Assembly (NCBI GenBank): GCA_020443325.1
Contig: JAGRIK010000225.1
Coordinates: 1-44,563 of the forward strand
Source: Halioglobus sp.
GTDB lineage: Bacteria; Pseudomonadota; Gammaproteobacteria; Pseudomonadales; Halieaceae
Length of the DNA: 44,563 nucleotides
Direction: 5' to 3'
Both the position numbers and the translations under genes were made by a program. The notes under the pieces were generated by a model that worked only from the letters and a program-made list of their open reading frames with translations, was not told the origin of the DNA and did no database searches. Below, piece after piece: positions 8,149 to 18,569 of the stretch. Within the stretch, counting starts at the first letter, position 1; the number at the start of each line of letters is the position of its first letter.

Positions 8149-8916
8149 TTAATCACTTCTCCTCAGTGTGCCCCTCAGCAACTGCCACACGTTACTGCTG
8201 CGCATCAGGTAGTACACGAGAAGCACCGCCGCCATCGCAAACCACTGTACCGCGTACGCCTGGTGTTTTACCGGGCTCATATTCACTATCTGCCAATCCG
8301 TTACCAGGGCCCCACGCGCATCGGCATTGATGCGAACGGGCCAGGGAAACACTTTGCCGCCCTGTAGCGCGACAACCAGTGGTGCCAGCTTCTCCATTTC
8401 CACCGCCTGGATGCGCATCGGCCATTTGCCGTCGAGCTGCTGCTCTGCCAGCAGGAAAGGCGAGCCCGGTGCGATATAAACGTGTCCTGTAATCTCCACC
8501 GGACCGTCAATTCGCGGCACCGATGGCAACGACTGCCGGTCGCCTCCGCCTGCCACCCAGCCCCGGTTTACCAGCACACTACCACCGCTATTCAGCTGCA
8601 GAACATCCAGCACCTCATAGCCGACCTGCCCCCCACGCATCTGGTTATCCAGCAGAAAATACGCGTCCGGCAGGAAGCGGCCGCTCATTTGCACCGGCAT
8701 GTACGCCAACATCCCGGGCGGCTGATCCCACAGCGAGGTGATGGGCGCCGGGAGCTGGTTCTGACGGGCGTCAAAGGCCGCCGCCATCGCGCTTTTTTCG
8801 TCTGCACGTTGCAACTGCCAGAACCCCAGGCTGACCATGAACGGAACCAGTATCGCGGTGAAAAGCGCGATACGCCATTCGAAGTCAAATTGAAATCCGG
8901 ATTTCGATTCAACCAT
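8149..8916 (-). CDS. SURF1-family cytochrome oxidase assembly protein
   Basis: SURF1/Shy1 homologue of 255 residues, involved in heme insertion and assembly of aa3-type oxidases. It has the family topology of one membrane segment near each end (about 15-35 and 230-248) around a periplasmic loop, and typical segments FWQLQRADEK, LVNRGWVAGG and YAVQWFAMA. The start at 8916 (MVESKSGF) places the first helix correctly; a start at 8979 would run over the promoter of the divergent small gene. It is the first gene of the SURF1-CxxxC-cyoE-sco series and is divergent from the twin-helix gene, whose start is 66 nt away. Confidence 0.93.
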   Translation of the reverse strand: MVESKSGFQFDFEWRIALFTAILVPFMVSLGFWQLQRADEKSAMAAAFDARQNQLPAPITSLWDQPPGMLAYMPVQMSGRFLPDAYFLLDNQMRGGQVGYEVLDVLQLNSGGSVLVNRGWVAGGGDRQSLPSVPRIDGPVEITGHVYIAPGSPFLLAEQQLDGKWPMRIQAVEMEKLAPLVVALQGGKVFPWPVRINADARGALVTDWQIVNMSPVKHQAYAVQWFAMAAVLLVYYLMRSSNVWQLLRGTLRRSD

Positions 8917-8982
8917 GATCCAGCACCGGCGCAAATTTTGCGGCTGGTTTATACTGCACCGGACTATTGAAGGAGACACCCA

Positions 8983-9243
8983 TTGTTAAAAGCTGCAATT
9001 ATCATATTGATGCTGGCGTTGATCGCCAGCCTGGGAAGCGGATTCTACTACCTGATGATGGACCAGGGTGACGGGAAAAAGCGCCGGACCTTTCACTCGC
9101 TGGGTGTCAGGCTGGCCATCGCATCTGTGCTGATGGCACTGATTGCATACGGCGTGGCGACTGGCCAGCTGGGCCATGGCAATCCCTGGGATACCGGGCC
9201 TACGCCACAGGCAGCCCAGGAATCATCGCCTGTAGAGCCCTAG
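8983..9243 (+). CDS. Small twin transmembrane protein (DUF2909-like)
   Basis: An 86-residue protein with two membrane helices (about 4-25 and 43-61) joined by a polar loop DQGDGKKRRTF, and a Pro-rich tail. It resembles the twin transmembrane proteins (DUF2909) commonly found in cox gene clusters; no biochemical role is known to me. The start codon is TTG at 8983, supported by the strong ribosome-binding site GAAGGAGA at 8969-8976, with no better ATG nearby. It is the only plus-strand gene inside the oxidase cluster. Its TAG stop and the cox3 TAG stop share the palindrome ctag at 9240-9243. Confidence 0.85.
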   Translation: MLKAAIIILMLALIASLGSGFYYLMMDQGDGKKRRTFHSLGVRLAIASVLMALIAYGVATGQLGHGNPWDTGPTPQAAQESSPVEP

Positions 9244-10214
9244 AGTATGTAAACGAACAGGAACAGGAACACCCATACCACGTCAACAAAGTGCCAGTAC
9301 CAGCTCGACGCTTCGAAGCCGAAATGGTCAGTGGCGGTGAACTGCTTGCCAATAACCGAACGCAGGAGCTGGATCAGCAGCATTGTCATGCCCATGAATA
9401 CGTGGAAGCCGTGAAAACCGGTCAACATAAAGAACGTGGAGCCGTAAATACCCGCATTCAGTGTCAGGCCGTACTCTACGTAGGCCTCATGGTATTCCAT
9501 GTATTGCAGGCCCAGGAAGACAATACCCAGGACCACGGTGATGCCCAACCAAAGGTTAAACTTCTTGCGATCGCCAGCGAGGATGCCCATATGTGCGATG
9601 TGACAGGTAAAGCTGGACGTTAACAGTACCAGCGTGTTCCACATCGGCAGCCAGTGCCACCATACGTGGGCGTCTGCAAAAGACAGGCTGGTGTTGGGGC
9701 TGGTGAAAGAGCCGTTGTTGGCCATCAACTGTGCGGCCGCCCCACCCACTGCTTCCTGGGGCGTCTGCATCATGGGCCAGACATACTCAAAGCCGGGCCA
9801 CAACATGCCGTTCATGCGCCCGCCGTCGCCCTCGCCTGCCAACCAGGGGCCAACCAGGTTGCGCACGTAGAACAATGCGCCAAAGAACGCGAAGAAAAAC
9901 ATCACCTCCGAAAAAATGAACCAGAACATACCCAGTACGTAGGATTTTTTCAGCTGCGCGCTGTTCATGCCGGCGATGTTTTCGCGAATCGTGATGCGGA
10001 ACCAGGCAAACAGCGTGCCGACGAAGAAAAACATGCCACACAGGAATATAGTCCAGGAGTTTGTCGCCACAGCTGGATCGCCAAACGTCATATCGTTCAT
10101 GATTCTGGCGGCGCCAAAAATGCTCAGCAGTAGCCCCGTCGTGGCGCAAACTGCCAACTTGCTCTTCTCCGGTACGTAATACTTTTCGTACTCAGTGGAC
10201 GCTTGACTTGTCAT
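9240..10214 (-). CDS. ctaE: Cytochrome c oxidase subunit III
   Basis: Core membrane subunit III of a heme-copper oxidase, 324 residues with about seven helices. Family segments seen include FWFIFSEVMFFFAFFGALFY, ADAHVWWHWLPMWNT, HIAHMGI, YHEAYVEYG and TGFHGFHVFMG, and the C terminus ends in HFVDVVWVFLFLFVYIL. Subunit III stabilises proton uptake into subunit I. It follows cox11 by about 40 nt on the same strand. The 3' end overlaps the convergent twin-helix gene by 4 nt. Confidence 0.97.
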   Translation of the reverse strand: MTSQASTEYEKYYVPEKSKLAVCATTGLLLSIFGAARIMNDMTFGDPAVATNSWTIFLCGMFFFVGTLFAWFRITIRENIAGMNSAQLKKSYVLGMFWFIFSEVMFFFAFFGALFYVRNLVGPWLAGEGDGGRMNGMLWPGFEYVWPMMQTPQEAVGGAAAQLMANNGSFTSPNTSLSFADAHVWWHWLPMWNTLVLLTSSFTCHIAHMGILAGDRKKFNLWLGITVVLGIVFLGLQYMEYHEAYVEYGLTLNAGIYGSTFFMLTGFHGFHVFMGMTMLLIQLLRSVIGKQFTATDHFGFEASSWYWHFVDVVWVFLFLFVYIL

Positions 10215-10255
10215 GTTATCTCTCCGAGTTTAGGGCACAGGTCCCCGACCTGCGC

Positions 10256-10816
10256 TCAGCGGGTAGCAACTGCTGCACCCGCCATATCTGTTACATCAAA
10301 TATCGTGTACGACAGGGTGATGGTCCCGATGTCGCGCGGCAGATCCTGGTCGACGATAAACTGCAGTGGCAATTCTGCCGCAGTTTCGCCATCCAGGGGC
10401 TGCTGGTTAAAACAGAAACACTCTGTTTTGTGAAAATAGGGTGCCGCCCGGGCGGGGGAAATGCTTGGTATCGCCTGGGCCACCATCGGATTGGGCATGG
10501 GGTTGCGCGCCTGGAAGACCGTGCCGTTTACGGCGCCGGGGTGCACTTTCATCATCGTCGTGCTGGGCGCGAACTCCCAGGGCATACCCTCGTTATTGCT
10601 GGCGATAAACTGGATCGTTACCGTACGGCTCTCGTCGACCTTTGCCTCCACCGCCGTGTAGCTCTGCCCACTGGGTTTGCCGTTAATCCCAAGGGCATCA
10701 CAAAGCACGTTGTAAAGCGGCACCATCACGACGAACACAAACGCAAACATCAACACCGCTACCACAACCAGATTGGCTGCGGTATTGAGGTTGGGCTTGT
10801 CGCTTATTCGAAGCAT
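10256..10816 (-). CDS. ctaG: Cytochrome c oxidase assembly protein CtaG/Cox11
   Basis: Copper chaperone that delivers Cu to the CuB site of subunit I. The 186-residue product has one N-terminal membrane helix (about 13-36) and a periplasmic beta domain with the copper motif KTECFCFNQQPL; the two cysteines are residues 133 and 135. The length and the NVLCDALGINGK segment after the helix are typical. It sits between coxA and cox3 as usual, 14 nt after coxA. Confidence 0.96.
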   Translation of the reverse strand: MLRISDKPNLNTAANLVVVAVLMFAFVFVVMVPLYNVLCDALGINGKPSGQSYTAVEAKVDESRTVTIQFIASNNEGMPWEFAPSTTMMKVHPGAVNGTVFQARNPMPNPMVAQAIPSISPARAAPYFHKTECFCFNQQPLDGETAAELPLQFIVDQDLPRDIGTITLSYTIFDVTDMAGAAVATR

Positions 10817-10830
10817 CTGTCACCAGACTC

Positions 10831-12411
10831 CTAGGAGTGCGCGTGTGCCGGGTCGATTTTCGGCGGCGTTTCAAACGTATGGTAGGGCGCCGGCGTAGGA
10901 ATTGTCCATTCCAGGCCTTCAGCACCATCCCAGACTTTCTCATCGCTGATCTTTTCACCTGCAACAATAGTCGCGATAACGTTGTACAACCACAATATCT
11001 GCGAGGCGCCATAAATGAAGGCGCCGATACTGGACATCATATTGAAGTCAGCAAACTGCAGCGCGTAGTCCGGAATACGGCGCGGCATACCTGCCAAGCC
11101 CACGAAATGCTGCGGGAAGAACGTCAGGTTAAAGCCTATGAAAGAGATCCAGAAGTGCGTTTTACCCATCGTCTCGTTGTACATACGGCCACACCATTTG
11201 GGCAACCAGTAATAGACGGCTGCCGTCATGCTGAATACCGCACCTGCCACCATCACATAGTGAAAGTGTGCGACTACAAAGTAGGAGTCATGGTACTGGA
11301 AGTCTGCCGGGGCAATCGACAGCATCAGGCCGGTAAAGCCACCGATGGTAAACAGCACCAGGAAGCCGATACTGAACAGCATGGGGGTTTCAAACGTCAG
11401 CGAGCCACGCCACATCGTGGAGACCCAGTTGAACACTTTCACCCCGGTGGGGACCGCGATCAGCATGGTGGCGTACATAAAGAACAGCTCACCGGATACC
11501 GGCATACCCACCGTGTACATGTGGTGTGCCCACACGATGAACGACAGGAAGGCAATAGACGCCGTGGCGTAAACCATGGAGTCGTAACCGAACAGGGGCT
11601 TGCGCGAAAACGCGGGAATAATCTGCGAGACCACACCAAAGGCCGGCAGGATAATGATGTAAACCTCAGGATGCCCGAAGAACCAGAACACGTGCTGGAA
11701 CAATACCGGGTCGCCGCCGCCGGCGGCGGAGAAGAAGCTGGTGCCAAAGTGCACATCCATCAACATCATCGTCACCGCACCCGCGAGCACCGGCATCACC
11801 GCGACCAGCAGGAATGCGGTAATCAACCAGGTCCACACAAACAGCGGCATCTTCATATAGGTCATGCCCGGCGCGCGCATATTCATTACCGTGGCAATGA
11901 TATTGATCGAGCCCATGATGGAAGACAGACCCAGTACGTGGATACAGAAGATGAAATACGTCACGGAGGGGCCGGCGTAAGTCGTCGACAGCGGGGCGTA
12001 GAACGTCCAGCCCGCCTGCGGCGCTCCGCCTTCCATGAACAGTGTGGAGGCCAGCAGCAGGAAAGTCGGCGGCAGTATCCAGAAGCTCCAGTTGTTCATG
12101 CGCGGCAGCGCCATGTCCGGCGCGCCGATCATCATCGGGATCATCCAGTTCGCCAGGCCGACGAAGGAGGGCATGATCGCCCCGAACACCATGACGAGGC
12201 CATGGAGTGTTGTCATCTGGTTGAAGAATTCCGGATCAACCAGCTGCATGCCGGGCTGGAACAGCTCGGCACGGATGATCATGGCGAAGGTACCGCCCAG
12301 GATAAACATGGAAAACGAGAACCACAGGTACATTGTCCCGATGTCTTTGTGGTTTGTAGTAAATAGCCAGCGGCTGAAGCCTTTGGCAGGACCGTGATGA
12401 TGATCGCCCAT
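10831..12411 (-). CDS. ctaD: Cytochrome c oxidase subunit I
   Basis: Catalytic heme-copper subunit, 526 residues with about 12 helices. Seen: low-spin heme ligand H70 in TTLHGLVMVFG, D-channel Asp D99 in GAPDMALPRMNN, CuB ligand H247 with the cross-linking Y251 in GHPEVYI, CuB ligands H296-H297 in AHHMYT, the K-channel Lys in VPTGVKVFNW, and heme ligands in VVAHFHYVM. Glu in GHPEV makes it an A1-type proton-pumping oxidase. The start is the ATG at 12411 because GGAGGAG lies 6 nt upstream; the in-frame TTG at 12426 contains that Shine-Dalgarno. Whether it carries heme A or heme O cannot be read from sequence. Confidence 0.97.
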   Translation of the reverse strand: MGDHHHGPAKGFSRWLFTTNHKDIGTMYLWFSFSMFILGGTFAMIIRAELFQPGMQLVDPEFFNQMTTLHGLVMVFGAIMPSFVGLANWMIPMMIGAPDMALPRMNNWSFWILPPTFLLLASTLFMEGGAPQAGWTFYAPLSTTYAGPSVTYFIFCIHVLGLSSIMGSINIIATVMNMRAPGMTYMKMPLFVWTWLITAFLLVAVMPVLAGAVTMMLMDVHFGTSFFSAAGGGDPVLFQHVFWFFGHPEVYIIILPAFGVVSQIIPAFSRKPLFGYDSMVYATASIAFLSFIVWAHHMYTVGMPVSGELFFMYATMLIAVPTGVKVFNWVSTMWRGSLTFETPMLFSIGFLVLFTIGGFTGLMLSIAPADFQYHDSYFVVAHFHYVMVAGAVFSMTAAVYYWLPKWCGRMYNETMGKTHFWISFIGFNLTFFPQHFVGLAGMPRRIPDYALQFADFNMMSSIGAFIYGASQILWLYNVIATIVAGEKISDEKVWDGAEGLEWTIPTPAPYHTFETPPKIDPAHAHS

Positions 12412-12426
12412 CGTTAACTCCTCCAA

Positions 12427-13572
12427 TTAGCCTTTTTTGTGGTTGTAGACATCAATGGGCTGGATAGTGTCGCCCATGTTGTTGCCGAATGCGTTGCGCT
12501 GATAAGTGATAACTGCCGCCATATCAACGTCGTTCAGCTGCCCACCAAAGGCCTGCATCGCTGTACCAGGCACACCGTTAATACCGATATCCAGATGATG
12601 TCCCAGATCGCCCGTGGCAACCGCACTGCCCGCAATTGGCAGGCCAACGCCGCCCTCGCCGTTGGCGCCGTGGCAGGCGAGACAATTCGTCTCATAAATC
12701 GTTTTGCCGCGCACCATCAATTCATCCAGCGTAAATGTCTGTGCCATCAGTTCCTTGATCTCTGCGGCTTCCTGCTGCTTGGCCGCGAGCCACTGGCTGT
12801 ATTCATCCTTGGAGACCACGTTCACCACGATGGGCATGAAGCCGTGGTTTCGGCCACAGAGTTCCGCACACTGGCCGCGATATACGCCCTCTTTGGTGGC
12901 ATTGGTCCAGACTTCATTGATAAAGCCCGGAACAGCATCCCGCTTCACTGCAAGCGCCGGGACCCACCAGGAGTGAATCACATCGTTCGCCGTTACCAGG
13001 AAACGCACTTTGGTGTTGACCGGCAGCACCAGCGGCTCATCCACCTCCAGCAGATAGTGCTCACCCTTGGCTTCGGTGTTGTCAATCTCTGACTGGGGCG
13101 TACGCAGGTTGCTGAAAAAGCTGACGTTTTCGCCATTTTCATTCAGGTATTCATACTTCCATTTCCACTGGTAGCCGGTGACCACAACGTCCAGTTCAGC
13201 GTCGTCGTTGTCGTAGATGTCCAGCAGCGTAGTGGTTGCGGGAACCGCCATGGCGAGCAGGATGAAGAAAGGCACCACTGTCCAGGCGATCTCCACCTTG
13301 GTGCTCTCGTGAAAGGTGGCAGCTTTATGGCCGCGCGACTTGCGGTGGTAGTAGATGGAGTAAAACATCACCCCAAACACGAGGACCCCGATTATTGTAG
13401 AAATGCCCAGGATAACCATGTGCAGGTCGTAGATTTTCTGACCCACCTCGGTGACCCCTGGTGACATATTGACTTCGCTGACCTCACCGCCGGCTGCCAT
13501 GGCGAACACGCTCATCAGCAACAGCACAGGACCAAGCGCGAGCATACCCAGCCGCTTCGCTTTAAAAACCAT
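12427..13572 (-). CDS. ctaC: Cytochrome c oxidase subunit II with fused cytochrome c domain (caa3 type)
   Basis: Electron-entry subunit of 381 residues. It has a signal peptide (about 1-27), two membrane helices (about 50-72 and 95-117), and a cupredoxin domain with CuA ligands H200, C235, E237, C239, H243 and M246 in CAELCGRNHGFM. A C-terminal cytochrome c domain has CLACH at 297-301 and candidate axial Met in GTAMQAFGG. The fusion defines a caa3-type enzyme that accepts electrons from small cytochromes c. The start at 13572 (MVFKAKR) has GGAG about 9 nt upstream and gives a good signal peptide. It is the first gene of the coxB-coxA-cox11-cox3 operon. Confidence 0.96.
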   Translation of the reverse strand: MVFKAKRLGMLALGPVLLLMSVFAMAAGGEVSEVNMSPGVTEVGQKIYDLHMVILGISTIIGVLVFGVMFYSIYYHRKSRGHKAATFHESTKVEIAWTVVPFFILLAMAVPATTTLLDIYDNDDAELDVVVTGYQWKWKYEYLNENGENVSFFSNLRTPQSEIDNTEAKGEHYLLEVDEPLVLPVNTKVRFLVTANDVIHSWWVPALAVKRDAVPGFINEVWTNATKEGVYRGQCAELCGRNHGFMPIVVNVVSKDEYSQWLAAKQQEAAEIKELMAQTFTLDELMVRGKTIYETNCLACHGANGEGGVGLPIAGSAVATGDLGHHLDIGINGVPGTAMQAFGGQLNDVDMAAVITYQRNAFGNNMGDTIQPIDVYNHKKG

Positions 13573-13979
13573 TTCCCGTGTCTCCATGTATAAAAACTGT
13601 GGTTCCCTAATCGGCAATGTTCTGCACTCGTAGCCCGGTCACCGGCAAAAACTGCAATTGTCCGGGAGCAAAGACTGCTGAAAGGCAGCCAACCCTGACG
13701 CATTTTCTGCGGGATCTTACCGATTAATGTGTGTTATTTGACAGCGACAGCCCAGGCCACGCCCACAAAAACGCGCGGATTATATCGGATATGGCGCACA
13801 AATCCTACTTAGTTCAGGACATAGCTGGACCGGGTATTAATTATCTGGACTGGCGGCCTACATTCTGCTTGCACCCGTCCCCCCCTTCCGGAGGCTTCCC
13901 CCGCTACTAGCTAAATGTCGGATATGTACTAGCCTTTAGAAACGCTTTCAACCACGAGTATCTCGATATCAGGTTGATT
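13573..13979. promoter_or_regulatory. Divergent promoter region between the cox operon and the unknown gene
   Basis: Gap of 407 bases without a gene. On the minus strand a perfect TATAAT lies at 13784-13779; the matching -35 position is poor (TAGGAT at 17 nt spacing), so activation may be needed. This would leave a leader of about 200 nt before coxB. On the plus side I see two copies of actagc (13904 and 13928 region) and a small inverted repeat ccttccggagg at about 13885, but no clear promoter for the gene at 13980. No RNA gene or terminator was recognised. Confidence 0.4.
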
Positions 13980-14612
13980 ATGGTCTCACGTGGCATCCGG
14001 GAAACTATACGCGCCGCCCTCCGCAACGAGGACGAGACCCATCGGATGCGCTCGCGGATTGAGCAGCAGCTGCCTCAGTTGCGGCAGAGGCTTGTGCTGC
14101 CGGAGCAGGATCCGGTGGCCGCTGTGATGGCGTTCATCAGCGGCTACGTCAAGAGCGTGCCCAGTTGCCTGCGCCTGGTGACAGCCGTCAGCAAGCGTCT
14201 GGGCTTCTTCGACTACGCCGCCCCGTTTCTGCACCTGGCAGAGGACTATTTTCTACAGCCACCGGATGACCTGCCACAGGACGGCGGGCTGGAGGCGCTG
14301 CTGGACGAGGCCTTCCTCGCCCTGCGCCTGCTGGAAGAAGTCAATGATCACCATATCCGGCACCTGGGGCGGCCGCTGCTGCCCCTGGATATGACCGAGG
14401 CCAATACTATAGTGCATCACCTGCTTGGGGATGAGTTTGCCTCCCGAATGGAGCAGCTGGTTCAATTTACCGCCGGGCAATTGCTGCACAGGGAGCACAT
14501 GTGGGAGAAGGTGCGCGATGTGCCGGGCCGCTCGGAGGCCGCGAAACCGCTCTTCACATCAGATGACTTGACCGAACCGGCGGTAAAAATCCGGTTGCGG
14601 CTCGCGTCCTAA
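13980..14612 (+). CDS. Unrecognised helical cytoplasmic protein
   Basis: I do not recognise this family. The 210-residue product has no signal peptide, membrane segment or cysteine pair motif. It looks all-helical: a charged N terminus (ETIRAALRNEDETHRMRSRI), a hydrophobic central part (VAAVMAFISGYVKSVPSCLRLVTAVSKRLGF), acidic helices rich in Leu (LEALLDEAFLALRLLEEVNDHH) and a basic tail. The start is the ATG at 13980 with AGG 6 nt upstream; a TTG two codons earlier is possible. Codon usage and base composition match its neighbours, so it is a real gene. Its TAA stop overlaps the stop of the convergent zinc-ribbon gene (14609-14612). No function is proposed. Confidence 0.8.
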   Translation: MVSRGIRETIRAALRNEDETHRMRSRIEQQLPQLRQRLVLPEQDPVAAVMAFISGYVKSVPSCLRLVTAVSKRLGFFDYAAPFLHLAEDYFLQPPDDLPQDGGLEALLDEAFLALRLLEEVNDHHIRHLGRPLLPLDMTEANTIVHHLLGDEFASRMEQLVQFTAGQLLHREHMWEKVRDVPGRSEAAKPLFTSDDLTEPAVKIRLRLAS

Positions 14613-14911
14613 TCGCCCTGGCCTTCTGGCTTGTCGCTCGGTCGGCGCGGATCGATGAGCGTGATCGCCTGGGGGGGTGTCTCGACCCGCCGCGCGGCAG
14701 CACGGCTCACCCGCGTGGGGATTTCCGTCGCTTTCTGTTCCACCGCCCCCGGTGACCGCACATCTGGCAAACCCGGTCGCGCTTCGCTGAAGCCGCAACT
14801 CACACACACCCTCTGGTCCGTGTCCATATCCACGACTATCTTGTCCATCAAGGCACATCGGGGGCATACGGCACCTGCGATGAATCGCCGTCGGCGCGGG
14901 GTGTCCTGCAT
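14609..14911 (-). CDS. YheV-like zinc-ribbon protein
   Basis: A 100-residue protein whose N-terminal part RRRFIAGAVCPRC matches the start of the small YheV family. Four cysteines at 16, 19, 36 and 39 (CPRC ... CVSC) should bind one zinc. The tail from about 45 on is Pro- and Arg-rich and longer than in the roughly 66-residue enteric YheV. The start at 14911 has GGAGG 7 nt upstream. The gene is divergent from the carbonic anhydrase gene (82 nt apart) and ends convergently within the unknown gene's stop codon. Function unknown; nucleic acid or protein binding is the usual guess for a zinc ribbon. Confidence 0.85.
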   Translation of the reverse strand: MQDTPRRRRFIAGAVCPRCALMDKIVVDMDTDQRVCVSCGFSEARPGLPDVRSPGAVEQKATEIPTRVSRAAARRVETPPQAITLIDPRRPSDKPEGQGD

Positions 14912-14993
14912 GATTCATCCTCCAAGAATTCACCGGGGTCTGGCCACGGTGCGCCAGGCTGGCTATTGTAACAGCCTAACCTCTTACGAGTTC

Positions 14994-15569
14994 ATGCGTA
15001 TGCAACACTACAACCCGACGAATATTCGCAGCTTTGGCGGCCACACCCCGCAAATAGGCCAGCGCGTGCTGATTGATCCAAGCGCCGTTGTATTAGGGCA
15101 GGTAAGCCTGGCAGACGATGTATCCATTTGGCCGCAGGTTGCGATCCGCGGCGATATGCACCGTATTAGCATCGGCGCCCGCACCAGTGTCCAGGACGGC
15201 TGTGTTTTGCACATCACTCACGCCGGACCCTTCAACCCCGACGGCTGGCCGCTGGAGATCGGCTGTGATGTTACGATCGGGCACAACGCTGTACTGCACG
15301 GGTGCAGAGTGGGCAACCGGGTGCTGGTGGGCATGTCGGCACTGGTGATGGATGGCGCGGTGATTGAGGATGAGGTTGTTATTGCCGCTGGCGCCCTGGT
15401 GACGCCTGGAAAAAACCTGCGCAGCGGCCACCTCTACGCCGGTGCCCCGGCGCGCGAGGTTCGCCCGTTGAGCGACCGTGAACTGGATTACTTTGTCTAC
15501 AGCAGCAACAACTATGTCAAACTCAAGGATCAGCACATTGCCGAGCTGGAGGCCGCCGCCTCCGCCTGA
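14994..15569 (+). CDS. yrdA: Gamma-class carbonic anhydrase-like protein, YrdA type
   Basis: Left-handed beta-helix hexapeptide-repeat protein of 191 residues. It matches E. coli YrdA closely in PQIGQRV, SIWPQVAIRGD, IGARTSVQDG, TIGHNAVLHGC, GNRVLVGM, and SNNYVKLKD near the end. Likely zinc-binding His are at 73/76 (LHITH), 97 and 102. Gamma carbonic anhydrase-like proteins interconvert CO2 and bicarbonate or act as related acyl or metal enzymes; YrdA itself has no settled activity. ATG codons at 14994 and 15000 are both possible, neither with a strong ribosome-binding site. It is tail-to-tail with aroE (9 nt), the same neighbour as in E. coli. Confidence 0.92.
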   Translation: MRMQHYNPTNIRSFGGHTPQIGQRVLIDPSAVVLGQVSLADDVSIWPQVAIRGDMHRISIGARTSVQDGCVLHITHAGPFNPDGWPLEIGCDVTIGHNAVLHGCRVGNRVLVGMSALVMDGAVIEDEVVIAAGALVTPGKNLRSGHLYAGAPAREVRPLSDRELDYFVYSSNNYVKLKDQHIAELEAAASA

Positions 15570-15578
15570 GCTATGTAC

Positions 15579-17374
<1,796 letters not shown>

Positions 17375-17402
17375 TTATACGCACGCGCTGGCAGTAACTG
17401 TA

Positions 17403-17969
17403 CTAATCCCTGATGATTTGCCCGCTGAAAAGGTCGCGAATACCCGTGGGTCTCAGCGCGTTACCCACCCGGCCGGGGAGCAGGTAGTCCAGGTTATCAC
17501 CAAAATAGCGCCGCACCTGGTAGGCCTCCCGCGCCGGAAGCGCGCCTGCCGGATTGGCCGAGGTAGACACCAGCGGCCCACCCCAGGCAGCACACAGTTC
17601 GCTGACCGCCGGGTGGCTACTGACGCGAACAGCTACCGTGGAATGCGCACCGCATATCCAGCCGGGCACCCGTTCCCGATGGGGTATCAACCAGGTGGCG
17701 GGACCGGGCCAGCTCTCTGAGAGGGTCTGCCTGTGCGCCGCGGAAAGCCCTGACAGTAGAAAGCCGATGTGCTCCTCACGCGCTGCTACCAGTATCAGCC
17801 CTTTCGCGACCGGCCTGCCCTTGAGCGCAAGAAGGTGCGCCACTGCCTCCTCGTCGTCGGGGTCACAACTAAGTCCCCATACGGCTTCGGTGGGGCAGGC
17901 GATAACACCTCCCAGGCGCAATGCACTCACCGCGGCTTGCAGATGGTGTGCGCTGGGGGGCACTGCCAA
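17403..17969 (-). CDS. tsaC: Threonylcarbamoyl-AMP synthase TsaC (YrdC/Sua5 family)
   Basis: Makes L-threonylcarbamoyladenylate for the t6A37 modification of ANN-decoding tRNAs. The 188-residue product is the short bacterial form with only the YrdC domain, including PTEAVWGLSCDP, KGRPVAKGLILV, SWPGPATWLI, VAVRVSSHP and PLVSTSANPAG. The start at 17969 lies 2 nt after the purE stop, so the two genes are probably co-transcribed. The aroE-hemF-tsaC-dprA order is the one known from Pseudomonas, apart from the inserted purE. Confidence 0.95.
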   Translation of the reverse strand: MAVPPSAHHLQAAVSALRLGGVIACPTEAVWGLSCDPDDEEAVAHLLALKGRPVAKGLILVAAREEHIGFLLSGLSAAHRQTLSESWPGPATWLIPHRERVPGWICGAHSTVAVRVSSHPAVSELCAAWGGPLVSTSANPAGALPAREAYQVRRYFGDNLDYLLPGRVGNALRPTGIRDLFSGQIIRD

Positions 17970-17971
17970 AA

Positions 17972-18475
17972 TCAGCCTTTCAGGGTTTCTTGCAAAGCCG
18001 CGTCCTTGGCATAGATTTCCTGCGCATTCGCAGCGCGCTCGTCACTCAGTGCCTGCGCGAGCTGCGCATCCGCCAGCGACAGCATTTGCACCGCCAGGTA
18101 AGCGGCGTTTTTCGCCCCCGCCTTGCCGATCGCAACGGTGGCCACGGGAATTCCCGCCGGCATCTGTACGGTAGACAACAGCGCGTCCAGGCCATCCATT
18201 GATGCGTTCATCGGCACTCCGATGACCGGCCTGACTGTCGCGGCCGCTACCGCACCCGCCAGGTGCGCCGCCATTCCGGCTGCGGCAATAAACACCGCGC
18301 AACCGCGCTGCTCCGCGTCCTGCACAAAGTTTTTTGTCACTTCAGGCGTGCGGTGAGCGGAGGTAATTCGCGCTTCAAACGCAACGCCGAATGAACGCAA
18401 CACCGCGAAACTGGCTTCCATCACGGGCAGGTCCGAGTCCGACCCCATTACAATCGCTACAAATGGCTTGCTCAT
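17972..18475 (-). CDS. purE: N5-carboxyaminoimidazole ribonucleotide mutase
   Basis: Class I PurE, which converts N5-CAIR to CAIR in purine synthesis. The 167-residue product has GSDSDLPVM at 11-19, the catalytic His 41 in SAHRTPE, and the [12 protein letters not shown] and VIGVPM loops. The usual partner purK (N5-CAIR synthetase) is not beside it; in many bacteria purE and purK are adjacent, so purK must be elsewhere. It lies between dprA (94 nt upstream) and tsaC (2 nt downstream). Confidence 0.95.
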   Translation of the reverse strand: MSKPFVAIVMGSDSDLPVMEASFAVLRSFGVAFEARITSAHRTPEVTKNFVQDAEQRGCAVFIAAAGMAAHLAGAVAAATVRPVIGVPMNASMDGLDALLSTVQMPAGIPVATVAIGKAGAKNAAYLAVQMLSLADAQLAQALSDERAANAQEIYAKDAALQETLKG

Positions 18476-18569
18476 CGACTATCTCCAGTGAACGCGGCGA
18501 TGCTTGCGCCGCAGAGTAAAAAGGGCCGAAATCTAACGAAATGGCGCCGACTTGGCAAGTAACAAATCG

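Noticed and set aside
10837..12366. A 509-codon open frame on the plus strand antisense to coxA
   Set aside because: It is the mirror of a clearly coding gene; the translation is rich in His, Arg and Gln with no domain, and has no ribosome-binding site or promoter.
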